Assembly: GCA_945952065.1 (NCBI GenBank)
Contig: CAMFGY010000001.1
Coordinates: forward strand, 310,001-374,000
DNA from: an uncultured Burkholderiales bacterium
GTDB taxonomy: Bacteria > Pseudomonadota > Gammaproteobacteria > Burkholderiales > Burkholderiaceae_C
Direction: 5' to 3'
DNA length: 64,000 bases
Shown piece by piece: positions 51,967 to 61,248 of this stretch (position 1 is the first letter of the stretch; every line of letters begins with the position of its first letter). The translations under genes and the position numbers were made by a program. Under the pieces are notes generated by a model. That model saw nothing but the letters and a program-made list of their open reading frames with translations, searched no databases and was not told where the DNA came from.

Positions 51967-52785
51967 ATGTCTGCCCTGCCCTTGAGCGCCGCCCATGCGC
52001 AAGCGCATGTCATGCCCTTGCCCAGCCACCGACTCTGGCTGCGGCGCAGCGTCGTTTTGTGGTTCAGCATCGCGGCCACAGGCTTGGCGTTGTTTGCGCT
52101 CTATATCGCGGTGTCCTACGGACGCTCGCTGCTGGGCGGGCCACCCGGGGAGTCGGCCTGGAAGGCGGGCGACACCTTGGGCAACGGCCAGCTGGGCCTG
52201 CATCTGCTGGCCGCGTTCTTGCTGAGCGGCCTGGGCGTGATGCAAGTGCTGCCCGCGCTCAGACGCAGAGCGCCCGCCCTGCATCGGACCCTGGGCCGCG
52301 TCTTCATGGTCTCGGCCCTGGCTGCGAGTTTGAGCGGCTTCTACCTGGTCTGGGTGCGCGGCACGGTGGGAGATGCGTCCCTGCACCTGGCGATCTCGCT
52401 CAATGGCCTGCTCATCCTGGGCTTTGCCCTCATGGCCTGGCGCGAGGCGCGCGCACGCCGTTTTGATGCGCACCGCCGTTGGGCCTTGCGGCTGCTGTTC
52501 GCCGTCTGCGGCGTTTGGTTCTTCCGCATCGGTTTTATGTTGTGGATGTTGATCTGGCGCGCGCCCGTGGGCTTCGACCCCAACACCTTTACCGGCCCCT
52601 TTGTGACCGGATGGACGCTGGGCCAGTACCTGCTGCCACTGGCCTTTTTGGAAGCCTACTTCCGAGCCCCGAGCTGGCGGCCTGGCGCGGTGCACGCCCT
52701 GAGCGCGGCCATCTTCTTGGCCAGCCTGGCCACGGCCGCAGGCATTGCCGGCGCCTGGATGGGCATGTGGTTGCCGCGGCTTTGA
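51967..52785 (+). CDS. DUF2306-type membrane protein
   Basis: 272 residues with about seven hydrophobic helices (first 29-48, last 245-268). HRTLGRVFMVSALAASLSG and DAHRRWALRLLFAVCGVWFF fit the DUF2306 family of uncharacterised membrane proteins. GGAGG lies 6 bases before the ATG at 51967; upstream in-frame ATGs extend into the promoter region. Function unknown. Confidence 0.75.
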   Translation: MSALPLSAAHAQAHVMPLPSHRLWLRRSVVLWFSIAATGLALFALYIAVSYGRSLLGGPPGESAWKAGDTLGNGQLGLHLLAAFLLSGLGVMQVLPALRRRAPALHRTLGRVFMVSALAASLSGFYLVWVRGTVGDASLHLAISLNGLLILGFALMAWREARARRFDAHRRWALRLLFAVCGVWFFRIGFMLWMLIWRAPVGFDPNTFTGPFVTGWTLGQYLLPLAFLEAYFRAPSWRPGAVHALSAAIFLASLATAAGIAGAWMGMWLPRL

Positions 52786-52903
52786 GGCCTACGAAAAGGG
52801 GCGTGAGGCATGAACGGGCGGCGCTAGCAACAGGCCTCGTCCAGCAGTACCAGGCAAAAACGCCAGTTGTGCCGCCTCCCCGGCCCTGCTACACCCATCC
52901 CCC

Positions 52904-53293
52904 ATGCCACACCGCTTCTTCGCCGCCACCTTCCGCCCCTTCTTCCTGCTGACCGGCGCCATCACGGCCGGGGCGGGCGCTTTGGCCTTCATGCCCGAGT
53001 GGACGCTGAAGACGATTTTTCAGCTGGACTATGTGCCGGCCTACACGGTGCTTGCGCAGCATTGGGGGGCGATGGTGGGGTTGGTCGGGCTGGCGATGCT
53101 GCTGGCGGCGCTGCGCAGCGAATGGCGCAGCCCGATCTTGGTGTTTGTCGGTTTGGAAAAAGCCTGCATGGTGCTGCTGGTGGCAGCGCATTGGGGTGAG
53201 CCGGCCGCCGCCGGCTTCCTGGGCGGGGCGCTGATGGATGCGCTGGTGTCGCTCTACATCGCGGGTTACTTCTGGAGCCAGCGCCGCGGCTGA
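52904..53293 (+). CDS. Four-helix membrane protein of unknown function
   Basis: 129 residues with four hydrophobic segments (about 12-30, 55-70, 82-95, 108-125) and no recognised family. TACACC followed by 8 bases then ATG may give a leaderless mRNA. It lies between the DUF2306 gene and the czc operon but shares no overlap with either; the role is unknown. Confidence 0.6.
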   Translation: MPHRFFAATFRPFFLLTGAITAGAGALAFMPEWTLKTIFQLDYVPAYTVLAQHWGAMVGLVGLAMLLAALRSEWRSPILVFVGLEKACMVLLVAAHWGEPAAAGFLGGALMDALVSLYIAGYFWSQRRG

Positions 53294-53350
53294 TTCGGCA
53301 TTCGCCCCGGGCCGCGCAAGGCCTTGGGGCGCGACCCTATACTGCCGCCC

Positions 53351-53740
53351 ATGTTGCGCCGCTGGGTCATCGTTGTGCTTTTGGCCATCTGCCTGCCGCT
53401 CCAAGGTTCTTTGGCCTTGGCGCTGGGCTATTGCCTGCATGAAGACGAATCCAGTGCACCGCAACAGACCGTGCACGCCGGTCATCATGAGCACCAGCAT
53501 GCACAGCCCAGCAAGCCGCCCGTTGACAGCCAGAAGAAGGCCGACGCCGCCTCGCTGGAGCATGGCGACTGCGCCCAGTGCCATTTCGCTTGCAATCTGG
53601 GCGTGCCCAGTGACTGCGCCCCGCAGTTCGCGCGGATGCGCGAGATCCTGCGCCCCCAAGACGCGCCGCCGCGTGCCGGCATGGCGCCCGAGGCCATCGA
53701 GCGCGTGCCGCTTGCCGCGCCGACTTCAGCCTCGTTCTGA
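53351..53740 (+). CDS. czcI: CzcI-like periplasmic protein
   Basis: 129 residues with a signal sequence (about 1-23) and the CzcI pattern: ALGYCLHEDES then the His-rich HAGHHEHQHAQPS, and a CAQCHFACNLG cluster. CzcI heads czcCBA in Cupriavidus metallidurans and is thought to control it by sensing metal. TATACT ends 7 bases before the ATG, so the mRNA may be leaderless. 132 bases separate it from czcC, with an AT-rich patch that could hold a further promoter. Confidence 0.75.
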   Translation: MLRRWVIVVLLAICLPLQGSLALALGYCLHEDESSAPQQTVHAGHHEHQHAQPSKPPVDSQKKADAASLEHGDCAQCHFACNLGVPSDCAPQFARMREILRPQDAPPRAGMAPEAIERVPLAAPTSASF

Positions 53741-53872
53741 AGCCGGCCACGCGCAGCTCTCCATTCCGTTTCATTTTTTGTGATTCGTCCGCCCTCGACT
53801 TGAGGCGGAGCACTTCCTGCGTGTTTGTTTCGCTCGCCGGCTTCTCCCGTTTCGACCTTCACGGAGAAGTCC

Positions 53873-55171
53873 ATGTCTTTACGACGACCTGTTTTTTTGA
53901 AGCAGCCCTGGCCGGCCCTGGCCTTGGGCTTTTGTCTGGCGCTGCCCAGCCTGCCGCTGCGTGCGGCTGAAGCACCCAGGGCAAACCCAGCCGCGATCAC
54001 CACCTTGGCCGAGGCCCTGGCCCAGGCTTGGCCGCGCCATCCGGCAGCGCGCAGCGCCAGTGCGGCGCAGGCGCTGATGGCCCAGCAGAGCGAAGCCGCC
54101 GAGCGCTGGCTGGCCGCACCGCCCAGCTTGCAACTGTCACGCCGCAGCGATGGCTGGGGTGGTTCGTCCCAAGGCTTGCGCGAGGACGAAGCTGCTTTGG
54201 AATTGCCCCTGCGCTGGCCGGGTGAGCGCCAGGCCGAGCGCCGCAGTGCCGAGGCCCAGGGCCAGCATTGGAGCCGCGCCCAAGCCGCGGCCCGTTGGGC
54301 CTTGAGTGGCGAGCTGCGCGAGGCCTGGTGGGCGCTGCGCTTGGCCGCTACCGAGCAGACAGCAGCCGAGCAGCAGCTGGCCAATCTGCAAGCGCTGCGT
54401 GCCGATGTGCAGCGGCGCCTGAAGGCCGGCGACCTGGCTCGGCTGGACCTGAACCAGGCCCTATCCGCCGAGCAAAGTGCTCAAGCCGCATGGGCCGAGG
54501 CTCAGGCGGCAAGGGCTGCAGCACAAAGCAACTGGGCCTTGCTGGTGGGTTCGGCCAGCACCTGCCCTGAGTCGCTGGACTCGGGCTTTGACCCCGCCAG
54601 CGCTGAGGTACCCACCGATGCAGCCGCCGCGACGTCGACCCCCGAGCATCCGGCCCTGAGCCTGCTGCAAGCACGCTCTGCGCTGCTGAGCGCCCAGCTG
54701 GCGCGCGCCCGAGCAGGCAGCTACGCCGGCCCCACCGTGGGCCTGGCCTTGCTGCGCGAACGCGGCTCCAGCCTGGAGCCCGCCGCCAACAGCGCGCGGC
54801 TGACGCTGCGCCTGCCGCTGGGCCGCCAGCCCGAGCTGGATTTGCAAGCCGCCCAACTCGCCACCGAGCGGGCCGAGCTGGAGGCTGAGCTTGCGCGCTT
54901 CCAAGAGCGCCAAGCCGCCGCCATCGTGCAGGCCCGCCAGCAGCTGCAGCGCAGCGCCGAGCAAGCCGCGCGGGCCGAAAGCCGTCTGGCCCTGGCCGCC
55001 GACAGCTTGAGCCTGCAACGCCACGCCTTCAGCCTGGGCGCCATCGATCTGCCGACCCGGCTGCGCGCCGAGGCCGAGCAAGCCCAGGCCCAGCTGGCCC
55101 TCGCCCGCGCCCGCATCGAACAACAACGCAGCGCCTCGCGCCTGAACCAAACCCTGGGCCTGATGCCATGA
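53873..55171 (+). CDS. czcC: Outer-membrane efflux factor (CzcC/TolC family)
   Basis: 432 residues: signal peptide (about 1-29, ending LRAA) and two long Ala/Gln-rich helical repeats characteristic of OEP proteins (TTLAEALAQAWPRHPAARS, LQARSALLSAQLARARAG). It would form the trimeric outer-membrane channel of the heavy-metal efflux system. The ATG at 53873 follows CACGGAGAAG (ribosome site). Its TGA overlaps the ATG of czcB. Confidence 0.88.
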   Translation: MSLRRPVFLKQPWPALALGFCLALPSLPLRAAEAPRANPAAITTLAEALAQAWPRHPAARSASAAQALMAQQSEAAERWLAAPPSLQLSRRSDGWGGSSQGLREDEAALELPLRWPGERQAERRSAEAQGQHWSRAQAAARWALSGELREAWWALRLAATEQTAAEQQLANLQALRADVQRRLKAGDLARLDLNQALSAEQSAQAAWAEAQAARAAAQSNWALLVGSASTCPESLDSGFDPASAEVPTDAAAATSTPEHPALSLLQARSALLSAQLARARAGSYAGPTVGLALLRERGSSLEPAANSARLTLRLPLGRQPELDLQAAQLATERAELEAELARFQERQAAAIVQARQQLQRSAEQAARAESRLALAADSLSLQRHAFSLGAIDLPTRLRAEAEQAQAQLALARARIEQQRSASRLNQTLGLMP

Positions 55172-56370
55172 AGCCCACCGCTTTCAATAAATCTGCCACC
55201 GCTATGAAACCCACCCCAAACGCCTCCCCCTGGCTGGCCGCGCTGCTGATCGCTTTGACGCCGCTGCTCTCGCACGCCCATGGCGACGGCGATCACGAGG
55301 ACGAACCCAAGGCCAAGGCCAAGGCCCCCAGCAGCAGCGCCACGGCCACCGGCGAGCGGCCCAGCCGCCAGCCCGATGGCAGCGTGCATTTGCCCGCCGC
55401 CAGCCAAGCCCAGCTGGGCGTTCGCAGCGCCACTGCCGAACTCAAAAGCCTGCCGCGCAGCATCCGTTTGAACGGCCGGGTGCTGATGGACCCGAACGCT
55501 GGCGGCAAGGTGCAAGCCCTGTTCGCCGGCCGCGTCGAGGCCGGGCCGCGCGGCCTGCCGGCTTTGGGCCAGACCGTGCGCAAGGGCGAAACCCTGGCCT
55601 GGGTGCGCGCCAGTCTGAGCCCCGCTGAGAAGGCCGCCTTGGGCGCCACGCTGGCCGATTTGCGCGCGCAAGAAACCTTGGCGCAAAGCAAGCTGGCGCG
55701 CCTGCAACAGCTCGAAGGCAGTGTGCCGCAACGTGAGATCGAAGCCGCGCGGCTGGAGCTGGACGGTCTGCACCAGCGCCTGCAAGCCCAGGCCACGGCA
55801 CCGCAAGGCGGCGAGCCGCTGCAAGCGCCGGTCAGCGGCGTGATCGCGGCCCGCCATGTGGTGGCCGGTCAGGTGGTGGAGGCCAAAGAGGCGCTGTTTG
55901 AGATCGTCGACCCGGCGCGCCTGATCGTCGAAGCCGATGCGTTTGACGCTGCGCTGCTCGGTCAGATCGGCAGCGCCACAGCCTGGGTGGGCAGCGGCGA
56001 GAGCGCGCGCAGCCTGCCGCTGCGATTTGTCGGCGCGGGCCTGAGCGTGCGCGAGGGCGCCCTGCCGCTGCAGTTCCGCACCCTCGCAGCCACAGGCCCG
56101 GGCGGCCCCGCCTTGGCCCTGGGCCAGACGGTGCAAGTGCTGGTGCAGACCCGCGAACGCCAAGACGGCATCGCCCTGCCGCAAACCGCCGTGGTCAAGA
56201 GCGCCAGCAATCTGGACATGGTCTGGGTGCAGACCGGGCCGCAGCGCTTTGAACCCCGGTCGGTGCGCTGGCTGCCGCTGGACGGTGCTTTGCTGAGCGT
56301 GCAAGACGGCCTGAAAGCCGGCGAGCGCGTGGTGGTGCAAGGCGCGGCCCTCTTGCGCCAAGTGCGCTGA
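55168..56370 (+). CDS. czcB: Metal efflux membrane fusion protein (CzcB family)
   Basis: 400 residues. A membrane-anchoring/signal segment (about 20-37) is followed by HAHGDGDHEDEPKAKAKAPS, a His/Asp-rich stretch that may bind metal, then barrel-sandwich, helical hairpin and beta-barrel domains typical of CzcB. An ATG at 55204 (MKPTPNAS) may be the true start. It joins CzcC and CzcA across the periplasm. Confidence 0.88.
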   Translation: MKPTAFNKSATAMKPTPNASPWLAALLIALTPLLSHAHGDGDHEDEPKAKAKAPSSSATATGERPSRQPDGSVHLPAASQAQLGVRSATAELKSLPRSIRLNGRVLMDPNAGGKVQALFAGRVEAGPRGLPALGQTVRKGETLAWVRASLSPAEKAALGATLADLRAQETLAQSKLARLQQLEGSVPQREIEAARLELDGLHQRLQAQATAPQGGEPLQAPVSGVIAARHVVAGQVVEAKEALFEIVDPARLIVEADAFDAALLGQIGSATAWVGSGESARSLPLRFVGAGLSVREGALPLQFRTLAATGPGGPALALGQTVQVLVQTRERQDGIALPQTAVVKSASNLDMVWVQTGPQRFEPRSVRWLPLDGALLSVQDGLKAGERVVVQGAALLRQVR

Positions 56371-56387
56371 AATCAGGAGTCAGGACG

Positions 56388-59300
56388 ATGTTTGCTTGGC
56401 TGTTGAATTTCTCTTTGCACAAGCGCCTGCTGGTGCTCGTCGCCGCCCTGGCCCTGATGGTTGTGGGCGCCCTGCTGCTGCAACGCACGCCGGTGGATGT
56501 GTTCCCCGATCTGAACCGGCCGCAGGTGACGCTGCAGATCGAGGCCGGCGGCATGGCCCCCGAGGAGGTGGAGCAGCGCATCACCGTGCCGCTGGAAGCC
56601 GCCATGGGCGGCCTGCCCGGCGTGGCCTCGGTGCGTTCGGTCTCTTCGGTGGGCTTGGCCTTTGTCTACATCAGCTTCGGCTGGGACACCGAGATCTACC
56701 GCGCCCGCCAGATGGTGGCCGAGCGCCTGAGCAGTGTGCGCGAGCAGCTGCCGGCCGGCATCAGCCACGCCGGCATGGGGCCGGTGAGTTCCATCATGGG
56801 CGAGATCATGTTGATCGCGATTCCCTACGACGCCCAGCCCGAGGCGAAGGCAGGCGCCGAAGCGATCAAGCCCGAATTCGCCACCCGCGAGTACGCCGAC
56901 TTCGTGCTGCGCCCGCGCCTGCTGGCCCTGCCCGGCGTGGCGCAGGTGATCCCCATCGGCGGCGAGTTGCGCCAGTACCAAGTGCAGCCCGATGCGGTGC
57001 GCATGGCGGCGCTGGGCGTGTCGCTGGACGCGCTCACCACGGCGCTGCGCGGCTTCTCGGGCAATAGCTCGGGCGGCTATGTGGAGCTGGGCGGGCGCGA
57101 GGTCTTGATCCGCCACATTGGGCGCGAAGGGGGCGCCCAAGGCCGGCTGCAAGACCTGCAACGCCTGCCGGTGGCCTATGCCAATGGCCGGGCGATTCTG
57201 TTGGAGCAAGTCGCCCAGGTCGGTTTTGCGCCGGCACTGAAGCGCGGCGACGCCGGCTTCAACGGCCAGCCTGCGGTGATGCTGGGCGTGCAAAAGCAAC
57301 CCGGTGCCGACACGGTGGCGCTGACGACACAGATCGAACGCGCCTTGGCTGAAATGAAGCCGGGCCTGCCCGCCGGCATCTCGGCGCCGCAGGTGAGCTT
57401 TCGCCAAGCCAGCTTCATCGAAGCCTCCATCGGCACGCTGCAAGCCAAGCTGCTCAGCGCCGCTGTCATCGTGGCGGTGGTGCTGTACTTCTTCTTGGCG
57501 AATGCACGCACCACGCTGATCTCGCTGGCGGCGATTCCGGTCTCGCTCTTGATCACCGTGCTGGTGCTGCGTTACTTCGGCTTGTCCATCAACACCATGA
57601 CCCTGGGCGGCCTGGCGATCGCGCTGGGCGAGCTGGTGGACGACGCGGTGGTGGGCGTGGAGAACACCTTGCGCCGCTTGAAAGAAAACCGCCAGCAAGG
57701 CTCGCCGCAAGCGGCCCTGCACTTGATTCTGAAAGCGACGCTGGAGGTGCGCTCGGCCATCGTGTTGGCCACCTTGATCATCGTGCTGGTGTTCCTGCCG
57801 CTGTTCTTCCTGCCCGGCATCGAGGGGCGGCTCTTCATGCCGCTGGGCTTGGCCTATATCGTCGCCATCTTGGCTTCCATGCTGGTCAGCGTGACGCTGA
57901 CGCCGGTGCTGGCGTTTTACCTGCTGCCGCAGATGAAGAGCCTGGACCACGCCGAGCCGCGCGCGGTGCGCTGGATCAAGCGCCACTACGAGCGCGCGCT
58001 GCGCTGGGTCTTGGGCCATGGTCGAGGGGTGCTGGCCGGGGCGGGCGTGGCCGTGCTGCTGGCGGTCGCCAGCCTGCCTTTTTTTGCGCGCACGTTTTTA
58101 CCGCCCTTCAATGAAGGCGCGGTGCTGGTCGGCCTGCGCCTGAACCCCGGCACCACGCTGGAAGAGTCGGTGCGCATCGCCAAGCTGGCGGAGCAGGCCC
58201 TGGCCGAGGTGCCCGAGGTGGTGCATGTGGGGCGGCGCTCGGGCCGCGCCGAGCTGGACGAACATGCCGAAGGCGTGCACACCTCCGAGCTGGACCTGAA
58301 GATGCGCCCCAGCGCGCGCAGCAATGACGCGGTTTACGCCGAGATGCGCGCGCGGCTGGCGCCGCTGCCGGTGGCCGTGAGCATCGGCCAGCCGATCAGC
58401 CACCGCATCGACCACATGCTCTCGGGCGTGCGCAGCCAGATCGCGCTGAAGCTCTATGGCGATGACCTGGACCTGCTGCGCGCCGAGGCCGAGCGCCTGC
58501 GCACGGCGCTGGCCGGCATTCGCGGCCTGGGCGATTTGGAGGTCGAAAAACAGGTGCTCACGCCGCAGCTGCTGCTGCGGGTGGACAGCAATGCCGCCGA
58601 GCGCCACGGCCTGGCCCCCGCACAGCTGCTGGCGCAGTTGCAGACCCTGGTGGCCGGCGAGCAGCTGGCCCAGGTGGTGGAAGGCAAGCGCAGCTTTGGT
58701 CTGGTCTTGCGCCTGGCCGAATCGGCGCGTGGGCCAGAAGCCCTGGCCGGGCTGATGATCCAGACCCCGGCCGGGCCTTTGCCCTTGGCCAGCCTGGCGC
58801 GCATCGAAGACAGCGATGGCCCCAACCAGATCCTGCGCGACGAAGGCAAGCGCCGCATCGTGATCTCGGCCAATGCCTCGGAGCGGCCCTTGTCCGAGGT
58901 GGTGGCCGAGGTGCGCCAGGTGTTGGCCGCGCAACCGCTGCCGCCGGGCTACTACACCGAGCTGGGCGGGCAGTTCGCCGCGCAGGAAGAAGCCAGCCGC
59001 TTGATTGGGCTTTTGTCGCTGGCCTCGGCGGCCCTGGTCTTGATGCTGCTGTACAGCCGCTACCAAAGCCTGGGGCTGAGTTTGCTGATCATGGCGAACG
59101 TGCCGTTGGCCCTGGTGGGCTCGGTGCTGGCGCTGTGGATCTCGGGCCAGCCGCTGAGCGTGGCGGCGCTGATCGGCTTCATCACCCTGGCCGGCATCTC
59201 CACACGCAACGGCATTTTGAAGATCAGCCACTACGTCAACCTCTGCGCCTTTGAAGGCCAGCGCTTTGGCCCGGCCCTGCTGCTGCGCGGCTCGCTGGAG

Positions 59301-59558
59301 CGGCTGACGCCGGTCTTGATGACGGCGTTGGTGGCGGCGCTGGCCTTGGCGCCGCTGCTGTTCGAGGCCGAGCGCCCGGGCACCGAGATCTTGCATCCGG
59401 TGGCCGTGGTGATCTTTGGCGGCCTGATCAGCTCGACCCTGCTGGACAGCTTTTTGACCCCGGTGCTGGTGTCGATGTTTGGCCGCGCCGCGATCGAACG
59501 GCTGGTCGGCCAGATCGCCGCGGACAGCGCGCAGGGCCGGGCGGTGGAGGCTTTTTAA
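56388..59558 (+). CDS. czcA: Heavy-metal efflux RND pump (CzcA/CusA family)
   Basis: 1056 residues, the normal size of HME-RND pumps, with two sets of membrane helices and large periplasmic loops. DVFPDLNRPQVTLQIEA and PLEAAMGGLPGVASVRSV match the family start. In TMH4 the proton-relay signature is ALGELVDDAVVGVEN: the DFG of zinc/cobalt/cadmium pumps (DFGxxxDGA) is replaced by ALG as in copper/silver pumps (AxGxxxDAA), with DDA in place of DGA or DAA. So the metal cannot be assigned with confidence. Convergent with the MocR gene; the stops overlap. Confidence 0.88.
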   Translation: MFAWLLNFSLHKRLLVLVAALALMVVGALLLQRTPVDVFPDLNRPQVTLQIEAGGMAPEEVEQRITVPLEAAMGGLPGVASVRSVSSVGLAFVYISFGWDTEIYRARQMVAERLSSVREQLPAGISHAGMGPVSSIMGEIMLIAIPYDAQPEAKAGAEAIKPEFATREYADFVLRPRLLALPGVAQVIPIGGELRQYQVQPDAVRMAALGVSLDALTTALRGFSGNSSGGYVELGGREVLIRHIGREGGAQGRLQDLQRLPVAYANGRAILLEQVAQVGFAPALKRGDAGFNGQPAVMLGVQKQPGADTVALTTQIERALAEMKPGLPAGISAPQVSFRQASFIEASIGTLQAKLLSAAVIVAVVLYFFLANARTTLISLAAIPVSLLITVLVLRYFGLSINTMTLGGLAIALGELVDDAVVGVENTLRRLKENRQQGSPQAALHLILKATLEVRSAIVLATLIIVLVFLPLFFLPGIEGRLFMPLGLAYIVAILASMLVSVTLTPVLAFYLLPQMKSLDHAEPRAVRWIKRHYERALRWVLGHGRGVLAGAGVAVLLAVASLPFFARTFLPPFNEGAVLVGLRLNPGTTLEESVRIAKLAEQALAEVPEVVHVGRRSGRAELDEHAEGVHTSELDLKMRPSARSNDAVYAEMRARLAPLPVAVSIGQPISHRIDHMLSGVRSQIALKLYGDDLDLLRAEAERLRTALAGIRGLGDLEVEKQVLTPQLLLRVDSNAAERHGLAPAQLLAQLQTLVAGEQLAQVVEGKRSFGLVLRLAESARGPEALAGLMIQTPAGPLPLASLARIEDSDGPNQILRDEGKRRIVISANASERPLSEVVAEVRQVLAAQPLPPGYYTELGGQFAAQEEASRLIGLLSLASAALVLMLLYSRYQSLGLSLLIMANVPLALVGSVLALWISGQPLSVAALIGFITLAGISTRNGILKISHYVNLCAFEGQRFGPALLLRGSLERLTPVLMTALVAALALAPLLFEAERPGTEILHPVAVVIFGGLISSTLLDSFLTPVLVSMFGRAAIERLVGQIAADSAQGRAVEAF

Positions 59559-61153
59559 GAAAAGGACGCGGGCGGCTCGGCCGGCAGCGCGGTAGCCTGC
59601 AGCAGCGGCCGCCAGGCCCGCCCCAAGGCCTGGGCGGCGCGGCGGATCTCGGCCGGGCCCACGGTGGCAAAGCCCAGGGTCAGGCCGGCCTGCGTGCTGT
59701 GCGCGGGCAGGCCGCCCACCTGAGCCAGGCTGCCGACCTCGATGCCCGCGTCCCGCGCGGCGTGCGCCAGTTGCAGCTCCAGCGCCCGGCTGGGCAGAGG
59801 CAAAAAGGCTTGCAGCCCGGCATCCACCGGCTGCAGCTTGAGCAGCGCTGCCCAAGCCGGCGGCAGCTGTGGCAGCAAGAGCTGGCTCCAGGCCTGCATC
59901 AGCGCATCGCGCCGCTGACGGGCGGCCCGCCGCATGCGCCGCACATGGCGCAAGAAGTGGCCCTCGGCCATGAAGTCGGCCATCACCACCTGATCGGCAA
60001 TCGACGACTGCCGGTCCAACATCGAGCGCAGCCGCGCCAGCTGCGGCAGCCATTCCGCCGGCGCGACCAGATAGCCCAAGCGCAGCCCCGGAAACAAGAG
60101 CTTGGAAAAACTGCCGACGTAGAGCGTGCGCTGCTGCGCGCGTGCATGCAGCGTCGCCAGCGGCGCCAGCGGCAGGCCGCTGAAGCTGTATTCACCGTCG
60201 TAGTCGTCTTCCAGCAGCCAGGCCTGATGGCGCTCGGCCCAGTCCAGCAAATCGAGGCGGCGCTGCAGCGGCATGGCCACGCCGGTGGGGTATTGGTGCG
60301 AAGGGGTGAGGTAGAGCAGCTTGAGCGCCTGCGCCCCACCCGGCCGGCTCAAAGCGTCCAAAGCCGCAACGCGCAGGCCCTGCGCATCCACCGGCACGGG
60401 CAGCACCGTGGCGCCGCTCAAGCCCAAGGCCGCAGCGGCCGCGCGGTAGCCGGGCGACTCCATGCCGACACGGTCGCCCGGCTGCAGCAAGGCCAGCGCG
60501 GCCATGGCGATGGCTTGCTGCGAACCCGCCGTGACGATGACCTGCTCGGCGCTGCAGCTCAGCCCGCGTGAATGGCTCAGATAGCTGGCGATCAAGGCGC
60601 GCAGGCGCGGCAGCCCGGCGGCGTCAGAGTAGCTGAGGCTGGCCAGCGCCGCATCACCCGCCCGGCCTTGCGCCTGACGGCGCCAGAACCGGGCCTGCAG
60701 CCTCGCCCACAGCGCATGCGGAAATTGGTCCAGCGCCGGCAGACCGTAGCGAAAAGCACGCGGCAGCGGCGGCGCCACCGGGGTGGGCTGGTAGTCCTGC
60801 AGGCGCTGCCAGAGTGGCGTGGCGGGTTGCGCCGCGGCGCGTGCCGATGCGGTGTGCGCCACGGCCCTCAAACCCTCGATGGGGGCGACGAAGCAGCCCG
60901 CACCGATGCGGCCCAGCAGCATGCCTTCGCTGCTCAATTGCTCATAAGCGCGCAACACGGTGTTGCGTGACACACCCAAGGCGCGCGCCAAGGCTCGGCT
61001 GGTGGGCAATTGGGTGCCCGCCTTCAACTCAGCGCTCAAGATCTTGGCCTTGAGCTGCGCATGGACTTGCTGGCTCAGGCCGGCACCCGCCTCCAGGCGC
61101 AAGCCGGTGGCGTCAAAGGGCAAGGGCGCCGGGGCTTTTGAAATTGGCTCCAT
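59555..61153 (-). CDS. MocR-type PLP-dependent transcriptional regulator
   Basis: 532 residues: an N-terminal GntR winged helix (about 25-90: QVHAQLKAKILSAELKAGTQL, split as QVHAQLKAKI and LSAELKAGTQL, then SRNTVLRAYEQLSSEG) and a class I aminotransferase domain with the PLP Lys at 351 (GSFSKLLFPGLRLGYL). MocR/PdxR-type regulators bind PLP and an amino compound. It may regulate itself and the divergent PaiB-like gene. Frames upstream of the ATG at 61153 to 61180 are possible as the first start. Confidence 0.88.
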   Translation of the reverse strand: MEPISKAPAPLPFDATGLRLEAGAGLSQQVHAQLKAKILSAELKAGTQLPTSRALARALGVSRNTVLRAYEQLSSEGMLLGRIGAGCFVAPIEGLRAVAHTASARAAAQPATPLWQRLQDYQPTPVAPPLPRAFRYGLPALDQFPHALWARLQARFWRRQAQGRAGDAALASLSYSDAAGLPRLRALIASYLSHSRGLSCSAEQVIVTAGSQQAIAMAALALLQPGDRVGMESPGYRAAAAALGLSGATVLPVPVDAQGLRVAALDALSRPGGAQALKLLYLTPSHQYPTGVAMPLQRRLDLLDWAERHQAWLLEDDYDGEYSFSGLPLAPLATLHARAQQRTLYVGSFSKLLFPGLRLGYLVAPAEWLPQLARLRSMLDRQSSIADQVVMADFMAEGHFLRHVRRMRRAARQRRDALMQAWSQLLLPQLPPAWAALLKLQPVDAGLQAFLPLPSRALELQLAHAARDAGIEVGSLAQVGGLPAHSTQAGLTLGFATVGPAEIRRAAQALGRAWRPLLQATALPAEPPASFS

Positions 61154-61174
61154 TGAATTGCTCAAAATTGGATC
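61141..61174 (-). promoter_or_regulatory. Candidate direct-repeat operator between MocR and PaiB-like genes
   Basis: AAATTGGCTC (61141-61150) and AAATTGGATC (61165-61174) are direct repeats 24 bases apart; the first overlaps the first MocR codons, the second lies in the 95-base divergent region. MocR proteins commonly bind direct repeats. The role is inferred. Confidence 0.45.
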
Positions 61175-61248
61175 TTTCATCGTACCAAGGCCGGGCCTAT
61201 GCTGAGCGCCAATCCAGCCCCTCGCGCACCGACTGAAAGCCTCCGCCC

